Shown piece by piece: positions 33,801 through 41,851 of a DNA stretch of 64,000 bases. The notes beneath the pieces were generated by a model that was not told the DNA's origin, did no database searches, and was given only the letters and a program-made list of their open reading frames with translations. The DNA is from Paenibacillus silvestris (GTDB lineage: Bacteria; Bacillota; Bacilli; Paenibacillales; NBRC-103111): positions 1-64,000 of the forward strand of contig NZ_WTUZ01000005.1 in assembly GCF_009882985.1 (NCBI RefSeq). Reading direction: 5' to 3'. Position 1 is the stretch's first letter. Every line of letters begins with the position of its first letter. The position numbers and the translations under genes are program-made.

Positions 33801-33834
33801 AAACACACTTCTTAAGAAGCGAGGCGTGTTTTTC
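33801..33834. terminator. Bidirectional hairpin terminator
   Basis: AAAACACAC...GCGTGTTTTT, 18 bp after the stop of the 564-residue gene at 33852. Confidence 0.6.
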
Positions 33835-33851
33835 CACGTGAATTCCACCGT

Positions 33852-35546
33852 TTATTTTCTCCGAGCTGCAGCGTAACCAATGCCGATTTCGTATATTTTG
33901 TTGTGTGCTTTTTTTCCTGCCTCTTTGTCTTTGGCATCTACAAATTGAGGTATATTTGATTTTTCTGGAGAGGCTGATTGTAAATATGTGTTAGACATCC
34001 TAAGCCAGCTCACTTGATCGTCATTTCCTTCTTCAATCCATCCTGATTTACCAGATCGTGGGGCGGAAATTCTCCTCTTGTCGATTACGCCAGGCAAGTC
34101 TTGTAAACTTAATCCTGCCTCCGCATATACGAACTCCAATCTTCTTATCATAGTCGTACCTGTTTCTTTGCGCCAGTTATCCCAGGTCTTAGTTGTATCG
34201 CTTCCAATCTTAGGCTGACCATAGACCCCACCACTATCCCTTCCCACCCCATCAATTACCCATGTGTTGATCCAATTACTATTGCAATATTCATTGCCGC
34301 CTCCATATAACGAGCGAGAGAATTTCTCAGGCCATTTTTGATAAGATTTAGGGGCTGCTAGTAACAACGTAGGGATGACCGCTGCACTATGGCAAACTAC
34401 TGTTGTAATGCATTTTTCAGGAAAGCCTACGGGGCCCATGATTGAACGGGCCTCCTCTATTCTTGGATATGGAGGTTGCAAGCGTATTTTGCTCGTTCCC
34501 ATATACTGCCGGCTTAATGTGAGCTTATTGCTCCATAGGAACCGTAGTACTTCAGCAATTAATCTACCGGCACCGTCACGATGAGTGAATGGGTCACGAA
34601 GCACTCCTGAACCATCGTTCAATAAAGGCGGCGATATGGTGATTACGATCGGCCCATAGGGTCCTTGAAACAAGTCCTTCCGAGAGGCATATAACTGATA
34701 AACAATTTTGTATTCAATTAAACTGCGATTTGAGGTTAATTCTACATATGCCTGCCTGCATTGGCTCAGTTCATATTCACCCTTGTTTTTGTTTTTCGGT
34801 ATTTGACCCTCATTAGCTACACAACCATAAGGATAGATGCCAGTAAAATTCCGTTCATCGGCCGGATACCTCGGAGAAGATGTATTCGGGAGGATTTGCA
34901 AAACAACGGGAGGAGAATCTCCCATATAGTTGTGGGGTGCCCACACCCCAATTAAAAATCCAGGGCCTGAAAACTTCCCATATTCGAGCACGAGCCAGTT
35001 CCCTCTATCCGCGAGTCTGACAGGAATCTTTTCTGTTTTAAATCGATCCCAATCTGGACTATTCGGATCTCCGATTGCAGGCTTCTGAAGGACTCTCATG
35101 TGAACATCTGCGTTTAGCAAGTTAACTCCCCGATAAATATTATCTGTTACCAATACGCCCATCGGATTAAACGTAGGCTTTACGATCGTATTTTCTGGAA
35201 TGTTCACTATAGGTGCAAATCGAATGTTGCCGATCGGGATCTGCAGGTTTACGTTCATGTCGTTTTCAGTGAGCAGCCAATCAGGTTTAGTGCAAACCCA
35301 TCGAAATGCCGGTGTTTCTGAATTGAACTTTAATGTTCCCCATTCGGAAATGTAATCTGACGATTTTACTGTAATATCTATCATGGTAAACCCCGGTTGG
35401 AGATCAATCGTCGTTGGCGTTCTCAACTCTTCCAGAGATTGTATTGCATCAGCACCTCGCCAGATTTTTACCTTTACGGATGCATTAGAAATAAGCTGAT
35501 TGACAACATTTCGAATTTCAATGGTTATTCTAGAAGGAGTCGGCAT
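33852..35546 (-). CDS. Large protein of unknown family, possible serine-hydrolase motif
   Basis: 564 aa from the ATG at 35546 (AAGGGTG 9 bp upstream). The N-terminal third is beta-rich (SRITIEIRNVVNQLISNASV), with an Ig-like or carbohydrate-module look. The middle contains FLIGVWAPHNYMG and PYGPIVITISPPLL. Near residue 384, TTVVCHSAAVIPTLLL is shaped like a nucleophile elbow (strand, C-H-S-A-A, helix), so a lipase-like hydrolase is conceivable but unproven. No signal peptide. It lies downstream of the 930-residue gene in the same direction and is probably in one transcript with it. No homologous family recognised. Confidence 0.65.
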   Translation of the reverse strand: MPTPSRITIEIRNVVNQLISNASVKVKIWRGADAIQSLEELRTPTTIDLQPGFTMIDITVKSSDYISEWGTLKFNSETPAFRWVCTKPDWLLTENDMNVNLQIPIGNIRFAPIVNIPENTIVKPTFNPMGVLVTDNIYRGVNLLNADVHMRVLQKPAIGDPNSPDWDRFKTEKIPVRLADRGNWLVLEYGKFSGPGFLIGVWAPHNYMGDSPPVVLQILPNTSSPRYPADERNFTGIYPYGCVANEGQIPKNKNKGEYELSQCRQAYVELTSNRSLIEYKIVYQLYASRKDLFQGPYGPIVITISPPLLNDGSGVLRDPFTHRDGAGRLIAEVLRFLWSNKLTLSRQYMGTSKIRLQPPYPRIEEARSIMGPVGFPEKCITTVVCHSAAVIPTLLLAAPKSYQKWPEKFSRSLYGGGNEYCNSNWINTWVIDGVGRDSGGVYGQPKIGSDTTKTWDNWRKETGTTMIRRLEFVYAEAGLSLQDLPGVIDKRRISAPRSGKSGWIEEGNDDQVSWLRMSNTYLQSASPEKSNIPQFVDAKDKEAGKKAHNKIYEIGIGYAAARRK

Positions 35547-35570
35547 TTTGGCATGCACCCTTATAAGTTA

Positions 35571-35668
35571 TTATTCTTCATCAAGGACTAATTTGGTAGC
35601 TTCATAGTCACCGCTAAAATCTGGTCTCTAGGCAACATAGTTATAGATTGCGAGTTCGAAAACACTTG
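35571..35668 (-). pseudogene. Relic of the 3' end of a second copy of the 930-residue gene
   Basis: Directly after the TAG at 35669, and in the same frame, the sequence encodes VFSNSQSITMLPRDQILAV. This aligns with SSKPFTQAITILPTDQIVAV at the end of the intact protein. After one frameshift it ends YEATKLVLDEE-stop, against YEPMNLLVEDED-stop. It is a decayed paralogous tail, evidence that two tandem copies once stood here. Confidence 0.6.
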
Positions 35669-38461
35669 CTAATCTTCGTCTTCGACGAGCAGATTCATCG
35701 GCTCGTATTCGACAGCGACAATCTGGTCGGTAGGCAGGATAGTAATCGCTTGGGTGAACGGTTTGGAGGAATCCAGACTTTCGTCGAAGCCTCCGGCCAA
35801 ATGGCTGAATCCATGCTCATAGACTTGGTCGGATTCCAATACGCTTTTGAAATTGCGATTGGCTTGCTCCATCTCATCGGCGACGATCTCGAGTACCTCG
35901 CCAATTTTCTTGTCTACGAATCTTGATTCGGTCCCAAGATAATCGTTGTCCCAACCGTCATTCTCATGATCGTTAATCGACTTGAGCCAATTGAGGGCTG
36001 CCTTCTCTCGTCCCGAACGAATGGGAATAACCGCTTTGACCCACGGGGCATTCAAGAACGCATTGCGCAGATTATCGCCATCCAGCTGAAGCAACCAGCC
36101 TAATGAGCTCCCCAATCGAGCCGCAGACGATTCTTCGGTAATCCGATAATTCGCGTCGCGGCTATTCTTGCTGTCCGTCCATTTTACGACGTCTTTCTCG
36201 GTCAGAGTAATCGGAGTTTGGTTCGTAATATTATTGATATCCGTGCTCGTGGTGATTAGGTCCGTCGAGAGGCTCATCTGCGAGGAATGCATGCGCGGCA
36301 TCCACCATTCCGGCGCGACGAAATACAGCATGCCGTCTACATCGAAGAGCGAGCGGACGATTTCGGAACGCACGTGAGCCAATCGATCGTTCGCCGGATT
36401 GTTAGAGCTTTTCTTTAAGTCCCAACTATCCAACATGAGGCGTTCTATTAATTTCCGATAGACGACTATACGTTCTTCTTCGCGCAGATCCCAGGAAGGA
36501 CGCGGCTTAATATTGCTGGCGTCGCTAATTCGTTTGCGAACGGCATCAGCATAGGCTTTGCGCGTAATTTCGTTCCGATCGGAATCGTATTTGCTCCTGT
36601 TAGTAGTGTTCACCATTATCACGGCATCTTTTGCGGCTTGACTAGGTGTATAGACCATCTCGAAGTCCAGCTTCACGAAGTTCTCGCCGGCAAAGTGCAC
36701 TTGATCCAGAACGATATGGAGATTATTATCCCCTACGATATCAGCCGTACGAACGACCGCCCTTTGATGAGACGGAACTCCCTTCAACCGAATGCTGTTT
36801 TTATCTAATTCGTAGTCCTGTTTCGGAGGCGCATCAAGCGTGCATGTGAATTCGATAATGAGCTGACTGTCATTGTCGTCCCCGACATCGTGTCTGCGGC
36901 CGAGCAGCGGGCTTTTGTCATCAGTCGGGATCGCATGTCCTTGGAATAAATACATACATTGATTATCGTGGTAGTCGAGGATGGGCATGTAGGGAAAAGG
37001 AACGGTGAAAGTCTTCAGTTCGTTCGTAGGAGGTGGAATTTCAACAGGCACGGACAGATTGGATAAGTCGGGTGATTCGCTCATGTGCACCAATTCGGCC
37101 AAGCCCAATTGCGCGCCCGGATCGTCGATGAACATTTGCCAGCAAAGCTGCTGCCCGATGTGTTGCGTTTGGACGCCGATTCTCCTCATTTTGCGTCTGA
37201 GCTCGTAGTTGATCAAGGTATTGTTAGGATTCACGATAATGTGCCTACGGCTGGTCATATCCGTCACTTCGGTCGTCGTTTTGAACGTGGATTTGAAACT
37301 TTGCTTGATTTCGTTGGACAATTTATGGGTTTGCTCCCGGCTTTGCTTGTGCATCGTTTCTTTCGCGTTCGATTGGTTGGTTTCATTGCTGAAGTTCGCC
37401 GAGGCCGTGCTTTGTCCGAAGAAGGTTTTACCGGTCGTGCTCGCCGAGACGCCCATCTTCGTGCTGCTGCGGTTTTCAGCCTTGACCGCGTCGCTGATCT
37501 CGTCTTTGTCCGTGGTATCGTCATCCGACCGACTGGTCGTTTCCGTAGAAGACTCCAACGTACGTTCGATGACGGTTTTGCGCGTGCTGACTTCATAGAG
37601 CTCGATCGTCGTGCCCGGTGCCAGCCATACGTGCTCCACAGGCTCGCCGAGGAACGATCCCAGATCAAAGAAGCATTGGCGGAACAAATCGATTCTACCG
37701 ATAGGCGACAACGCGCCGTCTTTGTTCCTAGGGTCGATCGCGGCTAACGGGTCGAGCAGATTGGCCAATGGATCGTTTGATCGGAAGATGTCGCTGATCG
37801 GAGCGGCCGTTTTGACATCGAATAGCTTCGTTAAATCATCTGGGCTAAGTCCGGCCTCCTTATTTATGCACATGAGCAAAAAACCGGCGATCTGCGACTC
37901 GTATTTCATAATCTCCAGATACTTCTGTCTGTACTTATTGCTTAGTACGGCTGCGGATTGATGAGTACGCGCCGCCTCAAAATTCAATTGTTCTTTAACG
38001 AGCGCGGTCAGGGTCTGGCTAACGGTACGCAAGGCGGTCGTATGTTCATCTTTCAGCTTAAGCTCTTTGACGATCTCCTCCCATTGGTCACCCGAGGGAA
38101 GCTTTCCATTATTGGCAGGCGCATCTATGAATGCTTGAACCTTCTCTCTTAGCAAGTTAAACAATTCGCTCTTCAGATCTTTGGTCAGGAACACTTTATA
38201 AGGAGATTTCTCTTTTCCCGGAAGCAGCGACGTAATTTCGAATACATCCAAAGCGTCGCTGATAAAATTCATCGATTCGGGAGCAATGCGACCGTCAAAA
38301 ATCTGCTTCATGCGAGAATCGACGACGAGTCCACCGCGCTGGATCCATTGCTTGGTCAGCTTGGACTCCCATCCCAAGAACGGCGTGAAATTCCCGTACA
38401 TCTCGCTTGCGTACGGAGGTGTGCCATTATACTTCTCAATACCTTTATCAAGCTTGATCAT
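35669..38461 (-). CDS. Giant protein of unknown family with Ser/Thr-rich charged centre
   Basis: 930 aa from the ATG at 38461 (GGGGAGATGACGTTC upstream). The first 290 residues are helical (FEITSLLPGKEKSPYKVFLT, then AAVLSNKYRQKYLEIMKYES). VWLAPGTTIELYEVSTRKTV follows, then about 300-410 a very Ser/Thr/Lys/Glu-rich, probably coiled-coil stretch (ESSTETTSRSDDDTTDKDE; HKQSREQTHKLSNEIKQSFK). Then NYELRRKMRRIGVQTQHIGQ, QLCWQMFIDDPG and a beta-rich C-terminal half with PEWWMPR. No signal or membrane segment. I have an impression of similar giant hypothetical proteins in other soil bacteria but cannot name a family. First gene of a two-gene unit. Confidence 0.7.
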   Translation of the reverse strand: MIKLDKGIEKYNGTPPYASEMYGNFTPFLGWESKLTKQWIQRGGLVVDSRMKQIFDGRIAPESMNFISDALDVFEITSLLPGKEKSPYKVFLTKDLKSELFNLLREKVQAFIDAPANNGKLPSGDQWEEIVKELKLKDEHTTALRTVSQTLTALVKEQLNFEAARTHQSAAVLSNKYRQKYLEIMKYESQIAGFLLMCINKEAGLSPDDLTKLFDVKTAAPISDIFRSNDPLANLLDPLAAIDPRNKDGALSPIGRIDLFRQCFFDLGSFLGEPVEHVWLAPGTTIELYEVSTRKTVIERTLESSTETTSRSDDDTTDKDEISDAVKAENRSSTKMGVSASTTGKTFFGQSTASANFSNETNQSNAKETMHKQSREQTHKLSNEIKQSFKSTFKTTTEVTDMTSRRHIIVNPNNTLINYELRRKMRRIGVQTQHIGQQLCWQMFIDDPGAQLGLAELVHMSESPDLSNLSVPVEIPPPTNELKTFTVPFPYMPILDYHDNQCMYLFQGHAIPTDDKSPLLGRRHDVGDDNDSQLIIEFTCTLDAPPKQDYELDKNSIRLKGVPSHQRAVVRTADIVGDNNLHIVLDQVHFAGENFVKLDFEMVYTPSQAAKDAVIMVNTTNRSKYDSDRNEITRKAYADAVRKRISDASNIKPRPSWDLREEERIVVYRKLIERLMLDSWDLKKSSNNPANDRLAHVRSEIVRSLFDVDGMLYFVAPEWWMPRMHSSQMSLSTDLITTSTDINNITNQTPITLTEKDVVKWTDSKNSRDANYRITEESSAARLGSSLGWLLQLDGDNLRNAFLNAPWVKAVIPIRSGREKAALNWLKSINDHENDGWDNDYLGTESRFVDKKIGEVLEIVADEMEQANRNFKSVLESDQVYEHGFSHLAGGFDESLDSSKPFTQAITILPTDQIVAVEYEPMNLLVEDED

Positions 38462-38678
38462 GAACGTCATCTCCCCTTGAATTGGATGATACATTTTGGA
38501 TCAGCACAACTTCAGGTTACTTGAAATCAATTGAAAAAGGTGTCGAAACTAGGAATGGGTAGGAATAAAGATGGGATGCGGTTTGAACAAATATTAGTTG
38601 ACATGCCTCGGACATCTTCGATATGCTTGCAAAATTCCTTCATTAGTTCTTAATCTAGTTGTCAGTTGATCAAACCAC

Positions 38679-38707
38679 AAATAAAAAATCACTCCATGTT
38701 TCGGAGT
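38679..38707 (-). terminator. Weak hairpin terminator
   Basis: ACTCC-GAAACAT-GGAGT then GATTTTTTATTT on the minus strand, 33 bp after the stop of the short frame at 38740. Confidence 0.45.
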
Positions 38708-38739
38708 AGAATTTATTACTTGATCTCGTCTATTATGAA

Positions 38740-38838
38740 TTAATTTATTAAAAAATTTAAATAAAGCTCTTTATCATTTATACTCATTCTCGGTTCACTC
38801 CACATAAAATGCTTTTTACAATCTTTCCGAGGTTTCAC
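38740..38838 (-). CDS. Short frame directly behind an attC-like site (32 aa, perhaps a remnant)
   Basis: GTG at 38838 lies inside the end of the site at 38836-39001; reads MKPRKDCKKHFMWSEPRMSI, then NDKELYLNFLIN. Ribosome binding site absent. It may be the residue of a cassette-borne gene whose 5' part is lost. Confidence 0.3.
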   Translation of the reverse strand: MKPRKDCKKHFMWSEPRMSINDKELYLNFLIN

Positions 38839-39001
38839 ATAACGTTGTTGTATTCACGAACCTTCTCTGGCTTAGGCCGAATAGCGGCGGGTCCGACGCA
38901 CTTAGCCAGTGCAGGGTTTGTCTGCCTGATCTACCTTCTCCGAAATGCCTCGGGCAGACCAAGGGGCATTAGCCCCTCAGTGTGAATACGGTGTTATATG
39001 C
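38836..39001 (-). other. attC-like recombination site S1
   Basis: On the minus strand the site opens CATATAACACCGTATTCAC and closes GTGAATACAACAACGTTATG, so its ends are inverted repeats (GTGAATAC/GTATTCAC, TAAC/GTTA) around a long imperfect palindromic core of about 120 bp. The stop codon of the frame at 38994-39128 (ATA TAA) lies inside its first motif. The opening is shared with site S2 (TAACACC-x-TATT-x-AC). Integron attC sites have this build; core sequences match only loosely (AAC...GTT). Confidence 0.5.
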
Positions 39002-39128
39002 TGTTGCCGTCTTCTTTGAGTTGCATACATACGATCTTTAGTTGCTCTTCATATTCTTTCTTATCGAATTCCAATTGTTTTAAATTAGTGTAATCCCAAT
39101 ACCCTTTTGATCCGCCTTTACCCTTCAT
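38994..39128 (-). CDS. Small frame ending in site S1 (44 aa)
   Basis: ATG at 39128 overlaps the end of tetR by 11 bp. Reads MKGKGGSKGYWDYTNLKQLE, then FDKKEYEEQLKIVCMQLKED and GNSI. Charged and helical; the stop is inside the attC-like site. It could be a real small protein or the tail of a larger gene now fused behind tetR. Family not recognised. Confidence 0.4.
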   Translation of the reverse strand: MKGKGGSKGYWDYTNLKQLEFDKKEYEEQLKIVCMQLKEDGNSI

Positions 39129-39687
39129 TGACTGTGCCAAAGATATAATACGGTTTTATCCCATTTGCAAATAGGCTATCGATCAGCTTGACCAATTCTT
39201 CCGACGATAAATCTTTGCCGTTGCGTATCCAAAGGCGAAACAAAGATATTAATGTTGATATGTAAAACTCAATTAGGTATGGCGCTAAGTTATCATTTGT
39301 TGGAAAGTCCGCAATCAATCTCTCAAAGGGAATTTCTCTTTTCAGGCGTTCAACAAAATGAACAGAACCATAGTCACCCAAGAGGGCTTTAAGGACTGAA
39401 ATTTCTTCGGTATTTTCCAAGCATTGAAGTGCATCTTGGAAAGTATGCGTAGAAAACTCTCTGCTTGTTATCTCCACGTTAATGGATTTCAAAACATTCT
39501 CTTCAACGTAGTCCAACAACGCATAGATATCTGTAAAGTATTGATAAAATGTACTGCGATTATATCCTGACTTGTTAGCAATCTCTTGAATAGATATTCT
39601 TTCAATTGGTTTTTGGCTATATAAATCACAGAATACATTTATAAATGTTTGCCTTGTTTTGTCCGTAATTTCAGGTTGCTTGTTCAT
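39118..39687 (-). CDS. TetR/AcrR-family regulator
   Basis: 189 aa. HTH at about 10-55: TFINVFCDLYSQKPIERISI, then QEIANKSGYNRSTFYQYFTD. The C-terminal part resembles the TetR_C/DhaS-like type (DYVEENVLKSINVEI, ...FYISTLISLFRLWIRNGK). Divergent from the ketopantoate-reductase-like gene, its probable target; inverted repeats in the gap fit an operator. Confidence 0.85.
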   Translation of the reverse strand: MNKQPEITDKTRQTFINVFCDLYSQKPIERISIQEIANKSGYNRSTFYQYFTDIYALLDYVEENVLKSINVEITSREFSTHTFQDALQCLENTEEISVLKALLGDYGSVHFVERLKREIPFERLIADFPTNDNLAPYLIEFYISTLISLFRLWIRNGKDLSSEELVKLIDSLFANGIKPYYIFGTVNEG

Positions 39688-39784
39688 TATTTGCCTCTTT
39701 TCTGTTCAATCGATTATCCGACAGATATTAAAAATTTGATGGTTGATGACCGTTTAGTGAATGCATAAAATATTATACAACACG

Positions 39785-39802
39785 TTGTTGGATCATCAAC
39801 AA
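39785..39802. promoter_or_regulatory. Candidate TetR operator
   Basis: TTGTTG-GATCAT-CAACAA, with an overlapping second element ACAAC-AC-GTTGT at 39777-39788, both in the tetR/KPR intergenic region. Confidence 0.45.
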
Positions 39803-39831
39803 GGATTATCAACTATTATAGGGAGGCTAAC

Positions 39832-40761
39832 ATGAGAATTTTATTCTTCGGTAGAGGTGTAATATCGACCCAATATGCGTGGGCTTTTGAACAGGCAGGG
39901 CATACAGTTGATTTTTACGTTAGAAAAGGAAGAAAAGAAACCTTCGGAAGCAGTATAGAGCTTGAAATGTGGGACGCACGAAAAGGGAAAAAGCTCATAA
40001 AAGAAAGCTGGAACGTCAAACTACATGAGGAGATGCTTCCAAATTATGATCTTATTATTGTGAGCGTCAACACGGAACAACTTTCGGAAGCTGTACAATT
40101 CCTATCAACTGCTGCAGGAAATACCCCTATCCTTATATTCAATAACATTTGGCAAGATTTGAAATCATCGATCGAACCATTGTCTATGAACAATGTTGTC
40201 TTTGGCTTTCCCGGAGGAGGCGGCGGCATAGCGGACAATAGGCTTAGAGGTGGCTTTTTGAAAATGATATTTCTTGAAAAACCACGGGCAGGCACTGAGT
40301 ATGTTAACCAATTGGTCAAGGAATGCTTTGAAAGTGCCCATTTTAAAATTAGTTGGGTAAAGGATATGCAAAACTGGCTATGGAATCACTTTGCCATGAA
40401 TGCAGCTATGGAGACCGAGGTGTTAAAACGGGGAAGTTTTCCAGCGCTCTTGAACCATAGGGACTCATTTGCAAATGTTGGGTTAAATATGAGAGAAATG
40501 ATCCCTCTACTTAAAGCAAGAGGTGCAAAGCTTGATGCCATTTCTCTCCTGCTGACTAAAATTCCACCGGTACTTCTCGGCACACTTTTTAACAAGGTTA
40601 TTTTTGTAAAAGGCAGCTTACCGCGACTTTTTGTGGAATACAACAACAGCAAAGCAGGTTTTGCGGTACTTGAAGTTGTGAGAGCAGCAAACAAGGTAGG
40701 CGTACCTTTGCCACGTCTTAGATTGGCATTTGAAAATACCGAATATGCAAAAGAAATATAA
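39832..40761 (+). CDS. Ketopantoate reductase family (ApbA/PanE-like) oxidoreductase
   Basis: 309 aa. The N-terminal nucleotide-binding motif FFGRGVISTQYAWAFEQAGH has the G-x-G-x-x-x of the family, and the C-terminal helical domain includes NHFAMNAAMETEVLKRG. The family reduces 2-ketopantoate with NADPH in pantothenate synthesis; the tetR context argues for a different, inducible substrate. GGGAGGCTAAC precedes the ATG. Confidence 0.75.
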   Translation: MRILFFGRGVISTQYAWAFEQAGHTVDFYVRKGRKETFGSSIELEMWDARKGKKLIKESWNVKLHEEMLPNYDLIIVSVNTEQLSEAVQFLSTAAGNTPILIFNNIWQDLKSSIEPLSMNNVVFGFPGGGGGIADNRLRGGFLKMIFLEKPRAGTEYVNQLVKECFESAHFKISWVKDMQNWLWNHFAMNAAMETEVLKRGSFPALLNHRDSFANVGLNMREMIPLLKARGAKLDAISLLLTKIPPVLLGTLFNKVIFVKGSLPRLFVEYNNSKAGFAVLEVVRAANKVGVPLPRLRLAFENTEYAKEI

Positions 40762-40848
40762 TGAAGCCTTCGATGGTTTCTAGTGTAAGCCAAATCTGCT
40801 TCTTGGCATAAAAATACACGCCCAAGCATGCATCGGATTACCCATAAT

Positions 40849-41098
40849 GAAAGGCCGCCAGATTGGCAGCCCACATGATGTTATGCTCTTTCCCGTCAGG
40901 AAATTTAACGGTCAGAATTGATCATCCAATTGCCCAGACTCCCTTCGCGTTATCCATATCGATCAAATCAATCTCGGGCATATGTCCGTGATGAACCGTA
41001 GGCGCCGCACCGATGACAGCTCCCGCCCCATTGGCGAATGCTTCTCCGCCGGTAAATACAACAAACTTGTTTGAAACATTTTTCTCTTCAACATATCG
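40849..41098 (-). pseudogene. SnoaL-like gene, decayed
   Basis: Frame VEEKNVSNKFVVFTGGEAFA, then GAAPTVHHGHMPEIDLIDMD, KGVWAIG-stop-SILTVKFPDG and WAANLAAFHYG. The internal TGA stands where SnoaL-like proteins usually have Trp. The start codon and first residues are missing. It lies in the direction of the redox/efflux operon and looks like a dead last gene of it. Confidence 0.6.
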
Positions 41099-41157
41099 TC
41101 ACGTCCTTATTTTATTTACGAATTTAATTGTTAGTTCATGGTGATGGCTTACGAACG

Positions 41158-41820
41158 TTACAGAATCCATTCGGATACTTGTTCCATCGTTCTTCTTGTT
41201 TTATCACGCGGCTCTTTTGCCCGATAACCGAAAGCGACCATAACGCTTATTTCATACTCGTCGTCTCCGAGCAATCCTCGTTTTGCTAAAATTTCGTTGA
41301 CTCTATCAGGATCGAAGCCTTCGATCGGACAAGAATCGATTCCGATCATCGCCGCGGAAGTCATCATATTCCCTAGTGCAATATAGGTTTGCTTAGAAGC
41401 CCAAGCTGTTCTCGCTTGTTCGTTATCGAGGTGGAACGAATCGAAGAAATTGTGCCATGCTCCAACGTTGTTTCGCACCATTTCGGCGGGATATTTTTTA
41501 ACTTTTGTCAGCTGTTCATAAATATAAGGGGATTCCGGGATAAGTCCTTTACGAGCAAGAATAACGACCATGTGACTCGCGGTGGGCAGTTGATTGTACG
41601 CGCCGTAAGCGAACGGCCGAAGCTCTTCCCTAAGTTCAGGCTTTTGAACGACTAGAAATTTCCACGCCTCAAGACCGTTGGAGCTAGGCGATAATCTCCC
41701 TGTTTCCAGGATAAACCGGAAATCGTCTTCGGAAATTTTTTGGGTTGGGTCAAATGCTTTCGTTGCATGTCTAAAATGATATGCTTCCAGCACTTCTTTT
41801 TTTGTCGCACTCGTATTCAT
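41158..41820 (-). CDS. NAD(P)H-dependent nitroreductase family (NfsB/YdgI-like)
   Basis: 220 aa. FMN-binding features FRHATKAFDPTQKISEDDF, LSPSSNGLEAWKFLVVQ and SCPIEGFDPDRVNEILAKRG are family-like. Reduces nitro compounds or quinones with FMN. Last intact gene of the TetR-controlled run 45244-41158. Confidence 0.85.
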   Translation of the reverse strand: MNTSATKKEVLEAYHFRHATKAFDPTQKISEDDFRFILETGRLSPSSNGLEAWKFLVVQKPELREELRPFAYGAYNQLPTASHMVVILARKGLIPESPYIYEQLTKVKKYPAEMVRNNVGAWHNFFDSFHLDNEQARTAWASKQTYIALGNMMTSAAMIGIDSCPIEGFDPDRVNEILAKRGLLGDDEYEISVMVAFGYRAKEPRDKTRRTMEQVSEWIL

Positions 41821-41851
41821 GTCGTTTCCTCCTTGGTGTGGTTAACAATTA

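Noticed and set aside
37085..37747. 220-codon plus-strand frame opposite the 930-residue gene, rich in Arg/Val/Phe
   Set aside because: Antisense shadow of a long coding region with strong codon bias; no ribosome binding site and no recognisable domain.
33852..38461. Tc-toxin or contractile-injection-system components
   Set aside because: No RHS/YD repeats, sheath, tube or baseplate motifs could be seen in either protein; the idea rests on size only.
38836..39001. Structured RNA or riboswitch at site S1
   Set aside because: No downstream gene in riboswitch position, and the terminal inverted repeats placed at a stop codon fit a recombination site better.
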